A DNA stretch of 64,000 bases from Luzula sylvatica (taxonomy: Eukaryota; Streptophyta; Magnoliopsida; Poales; Juncaceae): assembly GCA_946800325.1 (NCBI GenBank), contig OX326960.1, forward strand, positions 10,266,893 through 10,330,892. Direction: 5' to 3'. The notes under the pieces are model-generated. The model saw only the letters and a list, made by a program, of their open reading frames with translations. It was not told where the DNA came from and did not search any database. How positions within the stretch are numbered: position 1 is the stretch's first letter; the number at the start of each line of letters is the position of its first letter. The position numbers and the translations under genes are program-made. This document shows, one piece after another, positions 1-10,885 of this stretch.

Positions 1-1592
1 ATTTATCGAACCATGTCCAACATGCGTTCATTTCCTCTTTTCGGACACATCTCAATGTTCCGAATAAAGGCAATCGTGAAACGATTCCACAATCATAAAT
101 GATCATTAATATTCATAACTCAAATATCGCCTCTTCGATCCTATCGAAAGGTTTAGCTCAAATACTCGCCTTCTCGATCCTATCGAAAAGCTTTGATTTT
201 CTTGCTTAGTTGATTTCGTATTTCGTTTTTGAAACTCTTTGAATCTTTCAAAAGTCTCTGTTTCGGCACGCATTAAATAGATATTTTCATATCTACTTTA
301 ACCGTCCATAAACTTAACAAAATACCGATAGCCTCCTCTTGCCTCGGAACTTATCGGAACATCATATGTAAATATAATTTCCAATAATTCGCTGGATCTT
401 TCTCCAATACTTTGGAGAATGATGCCATTTGTCGTTTTGCCTAATAAATAAGTATTGCATTAATTAATCAAATCTAATTCGAATGATTCTAGCATTCCAT
501 CACATGGAATCTAGATACGCGTATCTCGTTTATATGGCCAAGACGGCAATGCCAAAAGAAGCAATCAACTTCTAGGTTTAATCCTCCTCGGATTTCACCA
601 TTCTTTGAGTCACTAGTTTGGACAACTCCTTGTCCGAACTTTCCATTTTGGAAAACATTTTCCCAAAATACCCTTAGACATACATTTCTTTCGATCCCGC
701 TTTTGAATTACAAGGACATCCACGCATCTATATGCATTGGATTCCTCGGAAACTCTGAGCATCTCCAATTCAAATTTAAATCGCATCATATGCAATTTCG
801 GGATCGACTTATCTATCGAATGCATATGATATTCGGTCACGAACATCAAATCTCGTACCATCAACACACGAGTGTTAATCAAAGACCCATAAGGCGTCTC
901 AAAATTAACCTATTCTTTGAGCCGCATTGAGTCATTCAACGCGCTCTAGCTCTTGAAACTATTTCATGAGCGTTGTGTTTTACTTTCATATACACCCGAA
1001 TTCTCAAAACAATTTTGAGAAATTTGCGTCTATACATGCCACCACAAGGCACGTAATATTGTTCGATTCCTTCTTAAGTTTATCGAACCCGGCTTTCTCT
1101 AAAGCCAAAGCCTCGAGCCCCGAATCTACCATTTCCGTGTCCAACACGTTCCTTTAAGTCTAAGAACTATTCTTTGACTATCAAGGTTAATAACGGTAAT
1201 TCCGACCCAAAAGCCATCTATCATATCGATCTAATCGATATATTTGGTGTTGCTTGAAAACATAATTCTAAACGGATGATGAAGATTAATTCCTAACCGT
1301 GCGTACTTAATCTATATGCTTATATGATAATTATATGATAGTGTTATTTTATCGAATCGATAACCCTCATACTGATACGGGACTCCAAGTCCATAACACT
1401 CAAGATCCATATATCACGATCCTCCCATAAGTTGCTTTGGCAGACGGATGGGATCTCGCTATTTAGGTAGGATTATATCCAATCGCATCCAATGCGACTC
1501 TTGAACCTTTATAGGATTTCGGTGATGAATCGTATCCAATACAATCCCAGTTCCGTGTATGCATCCTATCTATGCCCCGAACTTCCAATCAA

Positions 1593-1769
1593 GTCGGCTT
1601 TGGCCTCAACCCTTACTGGCTAGAACGGTTAAGTCACAACCATACTCATCGTATCGTTCAAATAAACTACTAATAAGTCGGCTTTGGCCTTAACCCTTAT
1701 CAGTCCCTATTTAACGCTTGCCACCCCGTCGATGACTACAATAACCCATGTCGGCTTTGGCCTTAACCC
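1593..1769 (-). repeat. Three copies of a 20-bp motif in the Copia leader
   Basis: GTCGGCTTTGGCCTTAACCC or a one-base variant occurs at 1593-1612, 1678-1697 and 1750-1769. Its reverse complement occurs at least twice in the related element (55381-55402 and 55446-55466). The spacing (85 and 72 bp) is irregular, so this is a dispersed motif rather than a plain tandem repeat. Function unknown. Confidence 0.7.
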
Positions 1770-2064
1770 ATGTGAGACGTAGTACCGATCATAGTGGTTG
1801 TGAATATGGAAGGCATTTCCATGACTTAAATATTATGAGGGATCATGCCATTGCACGTTTCTAAATCCGTGACATAATCCAATTATATCACTATCACAAG
1901 ATTTTCATAAATGCATATGTATTTATTTGGGAGTCTAATTATTCTAAATAATTATCTAATTATATGCTAGTATGATTGATGCCGATCAAATCGATATAAA
2001 GAACTCAATATTCCAAGTTGTGTAGCCAAAGTTATCACGAAAACAAAATCAGCAACCAGAAACC

Positions 2065-2520
2065 AGTCCGTTGTAACGCAACATAGTCCGTTACAACGGA
2101 CCTCCAGTATACTTGGCACTCCGTTACAACGGACGTCCAGTCCGTTACAACGCTATTTATTTCGGAGTTTGGCCAAATTTTGCCAGAAACATGTCCGTTA
2201 CAACGCAACCTAGGTCCGTTACAACGCTATTTTCTGCAAACTTTCGTCCAAATTTCCAGAGACCAGTCCGTTACAACGCAACATACAGTCCGTTACAACG
2301 GACAAACTGTGTAGAGCTCCGTTACAACGGACCCAATCCGTTACAACGGACTCCAATAGACACCCTAGGCATCCCCGCAACCTCGTATCAGATACAAGGT
2401 CCGTTACAACGGACTCCAAGTCCGTTACAACGGAATATGCAGTTTTCACGGTCCTCGTCACACCCCCGCATCCTATACAGGGTCCGTTACAACGGACACC
2501 AAGTCCGTTATAACGGAATA
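2065..2520. repeat. Array of 14 near-palindromes, TCCGTTACAACGGA type
   Basis: Fourteen units of TCCGTTACAACGGA, or variants ending in ACGC, start near 2068, 2087, 2119, 2141, 2193, 2214, 2266, 2289, 2318, 2337, 2399, 2420, 2481 and 2505. They fall into seven pairs with unit starts 19-24 bp apart inside a pair. The sequence between pairs is not conserved. The array lies in the transcribed leader of the minus-strand Copia element, between PBS and gag. Confidence 0.9.
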
Positions 2521-2759
2521 TGCGATTTTTGAACTGCTGTTTTCGCTCGTTTCCAAAACGATCAATCATGAAACCTTTTCACGATTATTCCTAGATACTC
2601 TCAATCAACTATTGATCGATCTCTAGCGAATTTCACTTGTGATTTTAATGGAATTTGACATTCTAAATATGTAACATCATGCAAACAGGTACGAACTTTG
2701 ATAACCCGTGCGTATATCTAATATACGACTATGATTCGACCCTCGAATCGATGGCGATC

Positions 2760-2771
2760 GCTCTGATACCA
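2760..2771 (-). other. Primer-binding site, initiator Met-tRNA type
   Basis: On the minus strand the sequence TGGTATCAGAGC lies one base after the LTR end. This is the usual Copia primer-binding site complementary to the 3' end of initiator tRNA-Met. Confidence 0.9.
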
Positions 2772-2772
2772 C

Positions 2773-3770
2773 TGAAGGGGAATATCCCCGGCCCCGGGCC
2801 CGCGCAGCGGATATGTAGGCCCGGTCCGGTTCCCCGATTCCCGAGATCACGCCACGACTTCGAGGGTACGATGCAAATAGAAGGTTAGATCTTTACCGGT
2901 GCAAAATTGATTGCACACGAAGGGTTGATCGCTGCCTTCTTTCTCCTGTCACGTTGGTGACAATACGCGCGTCCCACACCACGCGTCTTTCACCGCTCGT
3001 TGACTTCGCCGATTCGCTTGATTTCGTCTCCGACTCAATCTACTCGTCCGAATCGATCACAATCGTGAGAGCCTCAGTTGTTGCTCCTCTACGTGTATCC
3101 ACCTTGAATCGCAAGACGTCGGTCACGGATGCACCTGCCTAGACGATGCACCGGTGAACTTGCTTAATCGAATTGATTCTCTAAACCGTAAAACACCTTT
3201 TCACGGTTTCTCTCTTTTACACATTTTCACTCTCTAGAAATTTGTCTCACAATTTTCTGGATAATTCTGAAAATTTGCTTTGTTAAGATGAGAGAGAAAA
3301 TCCTATTTATATACAATAGGATCAGGATTAGCCAAAAGGCATGTATATCCAATATACACCCTCTCACACAGAAAACTGCATGAACCTGGTCAGTATTCTG
3401 TCCAGACGAAATTGATAAATTTCTCTGACAGAAAATCAACCAACACGAAAGTTGTAGATAATCTCATTATCTACTCGACCCAATTTGGCCCAGCCTAATT
3501 GGAGTTCGCATGCAAAAGTTATGACTGTTTTACTAACTGTATGTCATACTGTTGCACCCTTTCGGTATTTCACAGAAACGACACTTATACTTCGTTCATA
3601 TGAAATATATTTCTACATGAAGGTTATAGATAATCTAATTATCTATCTTACCCAATTTGAACCATTCAAATCGGATTTTCCTACTGAAAGATATGGCTAC
3701 GAATGTACGACTACATTCGTTTATCCTTGTGTACACTTTTACGGTTGATCCTGAAACTGTATTTCCTTCA
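2773..3770 (-). mobile_element. 5' LTR of the minus-strand Copia element
   Basis: A 998-bp LTR bounded by TGAAGG and CCTTCA as seen on the plus strand, so the ends are TG..CA with a 6-bp terminal inverted repeat. On the minus strand a TATA box (TATATAAATAGG) lies near 3304-3316. It matches the LTR at 53085-54135 over its whole length in inverted orientation, with scattered differences and small indels. Confidence 0.88.
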
Positions 3771-4379
3771 GATAAGCAATATGATCGATATAGGACCGAT
3801 ATAACATAATCATATCGGTCCATATCAGCGTTATACATGTTTTATATATTTTTAATATTAAATATATATATTGTATTAAATATTTTTTTATAACATTCAT
3901 TTATATTAAATTCATAAATAATACAATAAATTAAATCACAAAAAAATGCCAAGTAGTGGAGTCGTGGAAATGAAACCGTGAATCTTGCAACCATAGTTGG
4001 GGTTCTGCCCTGAATCTTGCAACGGAGAAGAGAAAAAAGAAATGTTTGGATATGGGATATATTTTAATATTAATAATGGGCCGGGTCCCATTCTAATGTT
4101 AAAAAAAAATTGTGATCCAAGTACAAACCGATCCATATCAGTTCATATCGATTCATATCGGTCTATATATTGGTTGATCGACGATTTACTCGAATGATAT
4201 GGGACATATCGTACCAGTCATGGACCGTTAAATTATAAATATCAAGAATAATCTACTAAAATTGTACCAAAAAGCATACCATACCATATAATTTATAATT
4301 TACTTGTTACGATAAAGTATTCGATTCTCCGAAGCGGAGCGAGGCTACCACTAGTACTCTGTTAAAATATGCGTCCACA
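3771..4379. other. Intergenic, AT-rich; no gene seen
   Basis: Between the Copia LTR and a small MITE. The sequence is AT-rich with degraded short repeats (several CATATCGGTYCATAT-like units at 3785-3830 and 4130-4210). No coding region or recognised element was seen. Confidence 0.5.
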
Positions 4380-4584
4380 CAGTGACGGATCTTGTCCTAA
4401 ATCAAGAAAGAAAGAGGGGTTGGGGGGTATTGTGAGAAATTTTCAAAAATATTTAGGGAGGGGGCGGTAGTGCATAATTTTGCTGTTATATCAAATACAC
4501 TGGCATAATCATATATATATACTACCGTTCAAAAATATAGGAGGGACAGATGCCCCCTTTAGTTCCTTAATAGATCCGTCATTG
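4380..4584. mobile_element. hAT-type MITE, 205 bp, with 8-bp TSD
   Basis: Ends CAGTGACGGATC and GATCCGTCATTG are inverted repeats. They are flanked by a perfect 8-bp direct repeat CGTCCACA (4372-4379 and 4585-4592). Eight-bp target duplications and CA..TG ends fit the hAT superfamily. A second family member lies at about 15877-16075. Confidence 0.88.
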
Positions 4585-4689
4585 CGTCCACATATTCTTG
4601 ATTGAGAAAATTAAGTTTTGAGTGATGTGGACTTAGTAGCACTGTAACCAAACTATTTAATACATACAATTTATGTTGTATTAGATAGT

Positions 4690-4920
4690 TCATTTTGTTT
4701 TATGAAAAGGAACAAAGGAATTACTTTTCAGTAGTTTTATTCCATAAATAATATTTGTTAACAAAACAAAACTTATAAGACAAAACCAATAATTCAAATT
4801 TTTCGTGATTAATTGAAAATCATAATATCGAAATAAAAATCTCCTCCTGCTTGTATCGATGTCAAGCTGAAATGAAACGGGGCAGCTAGTCAATTTTAAA
4901 TATTACAAGTATTCTTAATA
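4690..4920 (-). pseudogene. Duplicated, decayed copy of RPF1 last exon and 3' flank
   Basis: This stretch matches the 3' end of the RPF1 gene and its downstream DNA (about 5690-5965) with many substitutions. The splice acceptor survives (TTTCAG at about 4870-4875 on the minus strand), and the exon reads LDIDTSRRRFLF instead of [16 protein letters not shown]. The stop codon has been lost in the copy. It lies about 1 kb downstream of the true last exon, so it is a local tandem duplication of the gene's tail, probably without function. Confidence 0.75.
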
Positions 4921-5660
4921 ATGTGAAGTATAAGGAATCAAAACTAAACTATAATCAACGATCAAATATGAAGAAAAAAACAATTAAGTATTTTAATACT
5001 AAAAATATAATAAATTATATACCTTCCTCAACCACCAATTGATAGCTCATGACATAACGCGTGACTTTCCTGGTATTTCAAAATATCAAACAATATTATG
5101 GTAGTTCTTAATTTTTTACTAATGTTTATACCCGAGTAATAATCCTCGCATAATGTGCTTACAACTTTATTTTTTACTTTTTGTTAGTTGTTAATTTCTG
5201 GTTTTTTGCTGCTCGTTTGAAGATTTACTTCGAATTCTAAGGAAATTTATTAATTTCAAAAGGTATTTCTTAATTTCTTCTGAAAATTTAATTCTTTGTG
5301 AGTGATTTTATGGTTTCTAAGTTCAGACTGTTTGAATTAATTGGAAATCTGTTGGTGCTTTAGGAATAAGTGTGACAAGTTTAGATCTCCATTACTAGGT
5401 TTTATAGTCAGGATAAGATATGAAACATCACCAACATTGTGAATGTTAAAAACTCAGTAAATGAATTGTTGGATTATAATACTGCCTCTGTAATCAGACA
5501 TTGTATGATCTAAAATTCTATTCAAATTTACCATCTAAAAATTAATGAACCAAATATTGCATGAAGGGCTGGTGGTTAGCATGAAGAGAGCCAAAAAAAC
5601 GTGAAGATTTCATGAGAAGTTACTTCAAAATCCAACATAACCATAAAATTTATTACTTAC
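4921..5660. other. Intergenic between the two RPF1 tails; nothing recognised
   Basis: AT-rich DNA with no open frame of interest and no clear terminal repeats. It separates the true RPF1 tail from its duplicated copy and probably belongs to the duplicated unit. Confidence 0.45.
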
Positions 5661-5841
5661 AATGTACGGCTTTGAAAAGATCACTTTGTTGTATGAGAAG
5701 GAAAAAAAAAGAATTTACTTTCAAGTAGTCTTGTTTGATTGAAACTTATCATATTCCATACATAATACTTGTTATCAAAACAAAACTTAAATAGACAACC
5801 AATAATTCAAAATTTTCGGGATAAATTAAAAAAGCATACGA

Positions 5842-7802
5842 TCATAAAAAGAATCTCCTCCTGCTCGTATCCATGTCCGGCTGAAATTAAACAAGGGCAC
5901 CATCTCAATTTTAAATATTAAAAAGTATTATATCAAATCAAAATCAAACTATAATCAACAATCAAATATATTATTACCTTGTGGACCCATTCGAATTCCC
6001 CGCCCTTTGGATCGAATGTCCCGTGCTGCAGAGTCACAAGCTTCATGGTGAATCTTGGTCCACATTCCTGAAAATATATTAAAAAAGAATTTTGAGGGTC
6101 TTTTTGAAATTTAGTCATAATTCAGGGGCGTTTTTGCAAATTACCTGAAGGCGAGCAAGCACTTTGGGTTTCTCCTTTGAAACCTTAATTGCCTTTTTAG
6201 GATCTTCCTTCTTCTCCTTAACATCAAAAATATACCTAATTTTTTTTGTGGAATTAAAACAAAATGTCAAGATTAATTAATTATACAATGAATAAAAAAA
6301 TATTATTAAATTTTACAAACCTGTGATGGCGAAAAAATATGAAATCTCTCTGATTATGAAAGGTCACGACACGGCGCCCTCTAAATTGAGGATTTTGTGG
6401 AAACAATGATTGTATCATCCTAATAAATAAATTAAAAAAATAATTAATCATGATATCATGAAATTATTAAAACAAAATGGTATATTCAATGGAGAAATTA
6501 TATATTACCTCCCAACACGGTGACCGAGGCGAGTAGTAAAGTTATTCAAAACTAACTCAGGTTTATGGCTCGTAGGTCTCCCATGATTCTGAAACAAGAT
6601 TATTAAAAAATAATATATTATATTTATACTTTAATGATATACTTATGAAAATATTAATAAAATTGTGTACTTTTATATCTTTGCGCAAAACAAGATTAGA
6701 CAGTCTGAAATGTGCGGTGGGTCCATCAGGTAATCCAATTACCAAAAGTGCATCTATGATTAATTAAGTCAATATTACAAGATATTAATTATATACCAAG
6801 TTTAAAAATAGAATATTGGCGAAGAATAAATGAATAATGTTAACGAACCAGGTTCTCTGCGATTTGTATGGACCACCATGACTGATGTGAAATCCTTCTT
6901 TGTTGCATATTCTACAATCTACAATATAAATAAAGTTTATTTGAGCTATAATTATATTAATGTTGTAATGTAAATATAATAAATTTAGTACCTTTTTAAG
7001 TTCATAAGTTCCTCTTTTGTAGTAATGAGCATTAGGAATCACCGATAATAACTCCTTAATAAACTCAGGACCTCTCTATAAACAATAATCAAATTATAAA
7101 AATAACTTATTAAATTAGAATTAGAATATGATAAAAATATTTAATATGCAAAAAGAAAAGAAAGAACGGTACAGAGGAGTTAAAGCGACAAGTAGTAATT
7201 AAAACTTTTGGAACGGTTTGCTGCTTTAAAACCGAACTGAATTCATCTGCATCATTTCCTGCAAATAGCTGCATTATGAAAACACAAATTCAAATTTCAT
7301 CCCAAAAAACTCAAACTTTAGATCAATAAAAGGGGGAAGGTTAATTTACCTCTTCATCGTCAGGTCTACAAACAGTCTCATCTGCTTCTCTCGTGTTTTC
7401 GATTGTCTTGGGTACTTTTTTCTCAGGAACCTACAATTTCAAAGTTAAGAAATTAGGTAAAAATGTGTTAATTGCAAAATTCAAACCAATTTGCTAAATT
7501 AAGATCAAATTGAGGCAAATTTTATCAGCGAAATGCATAAATGAAAGTAGAAATCTTACCTCTTCACCAAGTTCAATGGCTCTCTTAATGGCAGCATCTC
7601 TTTCCTTAGTCTTCTTGCGCTTCTCGAGGCGTTTCTCGTGCTTAATCTTGGCGTGCACTGCGTTCCTCTTCTCCTTGTTCTTTATTACCGACGCCTGAGT
7701 TAGCTTCTCCTTTTTTTGGAACCTCCTTTCTTCCCTTTCATTGTCTCCGTCGCCGCCATTGTACTCTGGTTCCTCAGCCGCCTTTCTCTTTTCTTTACCC
7801 AT
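5842..7802 (-). CDS. RPF1: Ribosome production factor 1 (Brix-domain protein), 11 exons
   Basis: Exons by GT-AG sites and frame: 7560-7802, 7350-7430, 7173-7268, 6992-7075, 6849-6918, 6671-6753, 6509-6588, 6321-6419, 6145-6235, 5978-6067, 5842-5880. The joined frame is 351 aa, the size of RPF1 in other eukaryotes (about 300-350). Residues 1-80 are a Lys/Arg/Glu-rich, probably coiled, nuclear-type tail. The Brix domain runs from about residue 125 to 320, with [54 protein letters not shown] and [11 protein letters not shown] visible. The protein ends in [10 protein letters not shown]. Brix proteins of this type act in the nucleolus in 60S pre-ribosome and rRNA maturation (family knowledge). The gene shares a promoter region with RBFA. 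No frame damage was seen. Confidence 0.95.
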
Positions 7803-8182
7803 CTAGTCGAAATATACTCCTCAAATCAAATCAACGATTAGTCTTCAGTCCTTCTTGCTCACAGAGATCGCCGGATCGCCGTAGCCGGAGAAAATCGTCG
7901 GAGGAGGGGATCGCCGTCAGCGGGGTTTAGATATGTATAGGGTTTATCAACACAATATATTGCAGCTCTGGCACAGGCCCAATATAATATGTGACCATTC
8001 TACATGAACCAGCCCATTTATAACGCGACACGTCACATTGTTGATGACGTGGTGTTTTTGCATTGGTTCGGTTCGTGGTGAACCGTTTCCATGAATTATT
8101 TTGAGTCTTCTTTGCGGGGATATCCTCTTTGCAAGCCGAGCCTTCTTTCTCTATACTTAAGCTGGAAGCGAAGGCAAGCAAA
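7803..8182. promoter_or_regulatory. Divergent promoter of RPF1 and RBFA
   Basis: The 380 bp between the two start codons hold a telo-box (TAGGGTTT, 7938-7945, reverse of AAACCCTA), two site II type motifs (GGCCCA 7976-7981; AGCCCA 8011-8016, reverse of TGGGCT) and a facing pair of ACGT motifs (ACACGTCAC near 8028 and TGACGTGG near 8045). Telo-boxes combined with TGGGCY elements are typical of plant ribosomal-protein and ribosome-biogenesis promoters (established knowledge). No clear TATA box was seen. Confidence 0.75.
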
Positions 8183-9239
8183 ATGCTCCTCTCCGGCTCC
8201 GTCGCATCTCCTTCTTCTCCTCTGATTCACTCCTCTACTCTCTGTTCAAGCTTCGTCTATGGCTCGTCCATGGTTTTACCCTCAATTCCGTCTTCGTCTT
8301 TCAATTGTGTGGTGTCTACGAGAAATGAGAGGAGAATTGGAAGAGGGGCGATGGTGATATGCATGGCGAGTGAGAGGAGGGTGAGCATGCTGGCAAAGCA
8401 GATGAAGAGAGAACTTGGGGACCTTTTGGCGACTGATCAGATAGTGCAACGTGCTATTCGCCCCGAATCCGCATTCGGTGCTGACCTTTACCTCTCTTCC
8501 GTCGCTACCATTACCGACGTCGATCTCACCGACGATTTACAGGTCCTTTCTCTCTTCATCTTCTTCATCCTCTTGCTAATTCGATTGGATAAGGTTTAGG
8601 GTTTAGAGTTTGGACTTGATTTCTTGGTTGTTTAATAGAATGCGAAGGTTTATGTATCGATATTTGGCGATGAAAGAGGAAGAAAGGTAACCATGGAAGG
8701 ATTACAAGCGAGAACTAAACATATGAGGGCTCAATTAGGAAAAAGAATGCGGTTTCGGAGAACGCCTCAACTCCTTTTCATCGAAGATGATTCTATCGAG
8801 AGAGGAAACGAGGTATGCGTATTTTCTAAATTTCTATATAAATTTTATGGTTTTGTTTAATTTGCACTTAATTTCAGTCGAAAATTAAGTAATTCTCATT
8901 TGACTCTGATTTACTGGTGATTTCCAGGTTATAGAAATTTTGGACCGATTAAAGGAGGAAAGAGAGAGAGAAAGGGAGCTACGAAAACGACAAAAATCAA
9001 AATTATCGAAAATGTCCATGAAAACTATGGAAGAAGAAGAGGAAGAGGAAGAAGAAGAAGAAGAAGAAGAAGAAGAAGACGAAGAAGAAGAAGAAGAAGA
9101 AAAAGATGATCTTGATGATGATCTTGAAGATGATAAAGATGATGATAATGATGATGATGATGGTGATTATGATTACGATGAAATTGACAAGTTGGTTGAT
9201 GAGAAATTGGACGACGATGGTGAATTCTTTATCAAGTAG
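8183..9239 (+). CDS. RBFA: Plastid ribosome-binding factor A, with acidic C-terminal tail
   Basis: Exons 8183-8542, 8639-8812 and 8928-9239, joined in frame, give 281 aa. The first ATG is 8183; the open frame to its left has only a TTG. Residues 1 to about 55 are Ser-rich and poor in acidic residues, like a chloroplast transit peptide. The RbfA KH-like domain follows: MLAKQMKRELGDLL, the family's ATITDVDLTDDLQNAKVYVSIFG region, and the end at FIEDDSIERGNE. RbfA binds the small ribosomal subunit and helps 16S rRNA 5'-end maturation. The last 70 or so residues are a Glu/Asp tail encoded by an almost pure GAA/GAG then GAT microsatellite, ending DDGEFFIK. The gene is convergent with F3H copy 1, with 210 bp between stops. 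A broken copy of exon 3 lies at 21536-21830 plus 36808-36894. Confidence 0.92.
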
Positions 9240-9449
9240 CCTCTTCTTTTTTATAATTAAATGGAATGGATTATTCAATTATCAGTAATCTCAATTTTTT
9301 TAACTAACGCGAAAAACTTGTACATAGTAGAAACACCAGATAACTTATTTTGAGAGAAAATAAAATCATAAAAATATGAAGTAGCCCCTTACATATCAAG
9401 CTAAAACCGACGCAAAATAGGTGACATTAACCAAAACCCATAAATCTAT

Positions 9450-10783
9450 TCAAGCCAAAATCTCTTTTAGGGTTGTAGGCTTAGAGATCTTAACCTCTGC
9501 CATGTTCATCATCACCTTATCTTCCTCTTCCTGCTTCTCCTTTTTTGCCAGTTTCTTCAGGTTGGCGAGTTCCAAATCCTTGCTCATTTTCCTCCCATAC
9601 ATCTCTGCGAAAGTAATTGGTTCGTCTAAAATCGGTTTCTCTCCATCTCTAATTGCGAGTGGATAAACAATCGCATCTTGTGTTGGATTCTGAAATGTCG
9701 CGATTGATAAACGATCATAATCAGAGTTCACTCTTGCTTGATGATCCGCGTTCTTGCACCTCCCGTTACTCAGATACTGAATATATTCAAATAATAATCA
9801 TATTTCATATGTCAGACAATATTGAATATACATTTATATTTGCAAACAAAAAATAAGAGACATATACATGGCCATGATCACCAAGGTTGACCACGAAAGC
9901 TCCTTGAACCGGTTGCACCGTGATCCAAGTCTTGCCACCATCCTTTGTGACTTGTAGACCGCCAACCAGATCCTGCAACAACAGAGTGATCGTGCCGGGA
10001 TCCGTATGCCTTTTCAATCCAAGCGTGAGATTGGGCTGAGGGCATTTTGGGTAATAGTTCACCACAATTTTCTGGTCCATATCGACGCAAGTATTCGTAA
10101 GAGCCTCGCTATTTAGCCCCATTGCCTCGGATAAGACGCTTAGGAGTTTGCAAGCAAGATGCATTAATTTTTCGCTGTATAATTCTACTATTGTTTTCCA
10201 ACCTTCGGGCTTATCGGGCCACCGCGAATAATCACGGTTCCTTAACGGGTATGAAAAGTAGGTCACTATTTCTCTCCAGTCTCGCACCGCTTCTCCCTTT
10301 GTGTTTAGTAGATATATATGAAAGTTTTTTTAGTAAAGTAATTACTAATTAATTAGCTATTAAATTAAATAATTTAGTTATTATGTACTACATATACAAA
10401 CTACGAACCTGGAGGTGGCTGGAAACAATGAAGCCGCCTTTCTTTCCACCACTCATATCGAAACGTAATTTCTCCTCATGAGAGAGCGCGAAAAACTCTC
10501 GAGCAAGCCGAGTCATCTCGCTAACGAGTTCGGTATCGACTCCATGATCGACCACTTGAAACAAGCCCCAATCCTCACAAGCACTCACGATTTTCTTGCA
10601 TATCTCGGCCCTCTGACCGCCTGCCACGTCATCGATTCCGGCAAGGGAAATGATGGGCACGTCACGGCTGAAATTGTTGTAAGCCACCTTTGGCCTCTCG
10701 TCTTCGTCTCTCGTGAAGCTTTGTTTGAATGTTTCCTCCTCTGAAACTGCAGTTGGGAGGAATTGAATCCCTGGAGGAGCCAT
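9450..10783 (-). CDS. F3H: Flavanone 3-hydroxylase (naringenin 3-dioxygenase), copy 1
   Basis: Exons 10409-10783, 9868-10296 and 9450-9776 give 376 aa, the usual F3H length. It is a cytosolic Fe(II)/2-oxoglutarate dioxygenase that converts flavanones to dihydroflavonols. The N-terminal DIOX domain has [11 protein letters not shown] and [16 protein letters not shown]. The catalytic core has the iron ligands H222 and D224 (in [15 protein letters not shown]) and H280 (in NADHQA), and the 2-oxoglutarate pair R290 and S292 ([11 protein letters not shown]). The frame is intact. Compared with copy 2 and my memory of the family, this copy has odd residues at several usually constant sites: N214 for D, V241 for A, C275 for F, and G for R in MYGRKM. 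It may be under relaxed constraint or altered in activity, but all catalytic residues are present. Confidence 0.95.
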
Positions 10784-10876
10784 TGTTGATGAAATGGAAT
10801 GGGGGAAGAAAGTTTGATAAAGGTTTTCTTTGAAGTATACTATTTCTAGATAATTTTTGATATACTTACTTGGTAT

Positions 10877-10885
10877 CCTTTTATA
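10877..10885 (-). promoter_or_regulatory. TATA box of F3H copy 1
   Basis: TATAAAAGG on the minus strand about 95 bp upstream of the start codon, in a region (to about 10920) nearly identical to the promoter of copy 2. A GTGGTCC motif lies just upstream. Beyond about 10920 the two promoters begin to differ. Confidence 0.75.

Larger units (their letters stand above)
1..2772 (-). mobile_element. Copia LTR retrotransposon, 5' internal part, cut by window edge
   Basis: Internal region of a Copia-type element read on the minus strand, from the primer-binding site near 2771 down to position 1. It is an inverted relative of the element at 53085-60160. On the minus strand 613-882 contains a decayed gag C-terminal stretch ('SIDKSIPKLH', compare the Copia gag motif DK.I.ELH) followed by 'RDRKKCMSKG'. 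The pre-integrase and integrase region runs off the left edge. No long intact frame remains. The leader between PBS and gag holds a dense palindrome array (2065-2520). Family assignment rests on the PBS, the LTR and similarity to the copy at 53-60 kb, where pol motifs can be read. Confidence 0.8.

Noticed and set aside
2065..2520. CRISPR-like array
   Set aside because: Units are only 14-16 bp, are palindromic themselves, vary in sequence and spacing, and lie in a plant LTR retrotransposon leader.
8129..8182. Longer RBFA N-terminus
   Set aside because: The extension begins with TTG and contains no ATG; 8183 is the first ATG and gives a plausible transit peptide.
9003..9278. 91-aa minus-strand frame rich in Phe and Ile
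   Set aside because: It is the antisense of the RBFA acidic-repeat exon.
9878..10352. Extra frames over F3H exon 2 on both strands, repeated at 37539-38010
   Set aside because: They are shadows of the conserved F3H exon; the same shadows appear in both copies.
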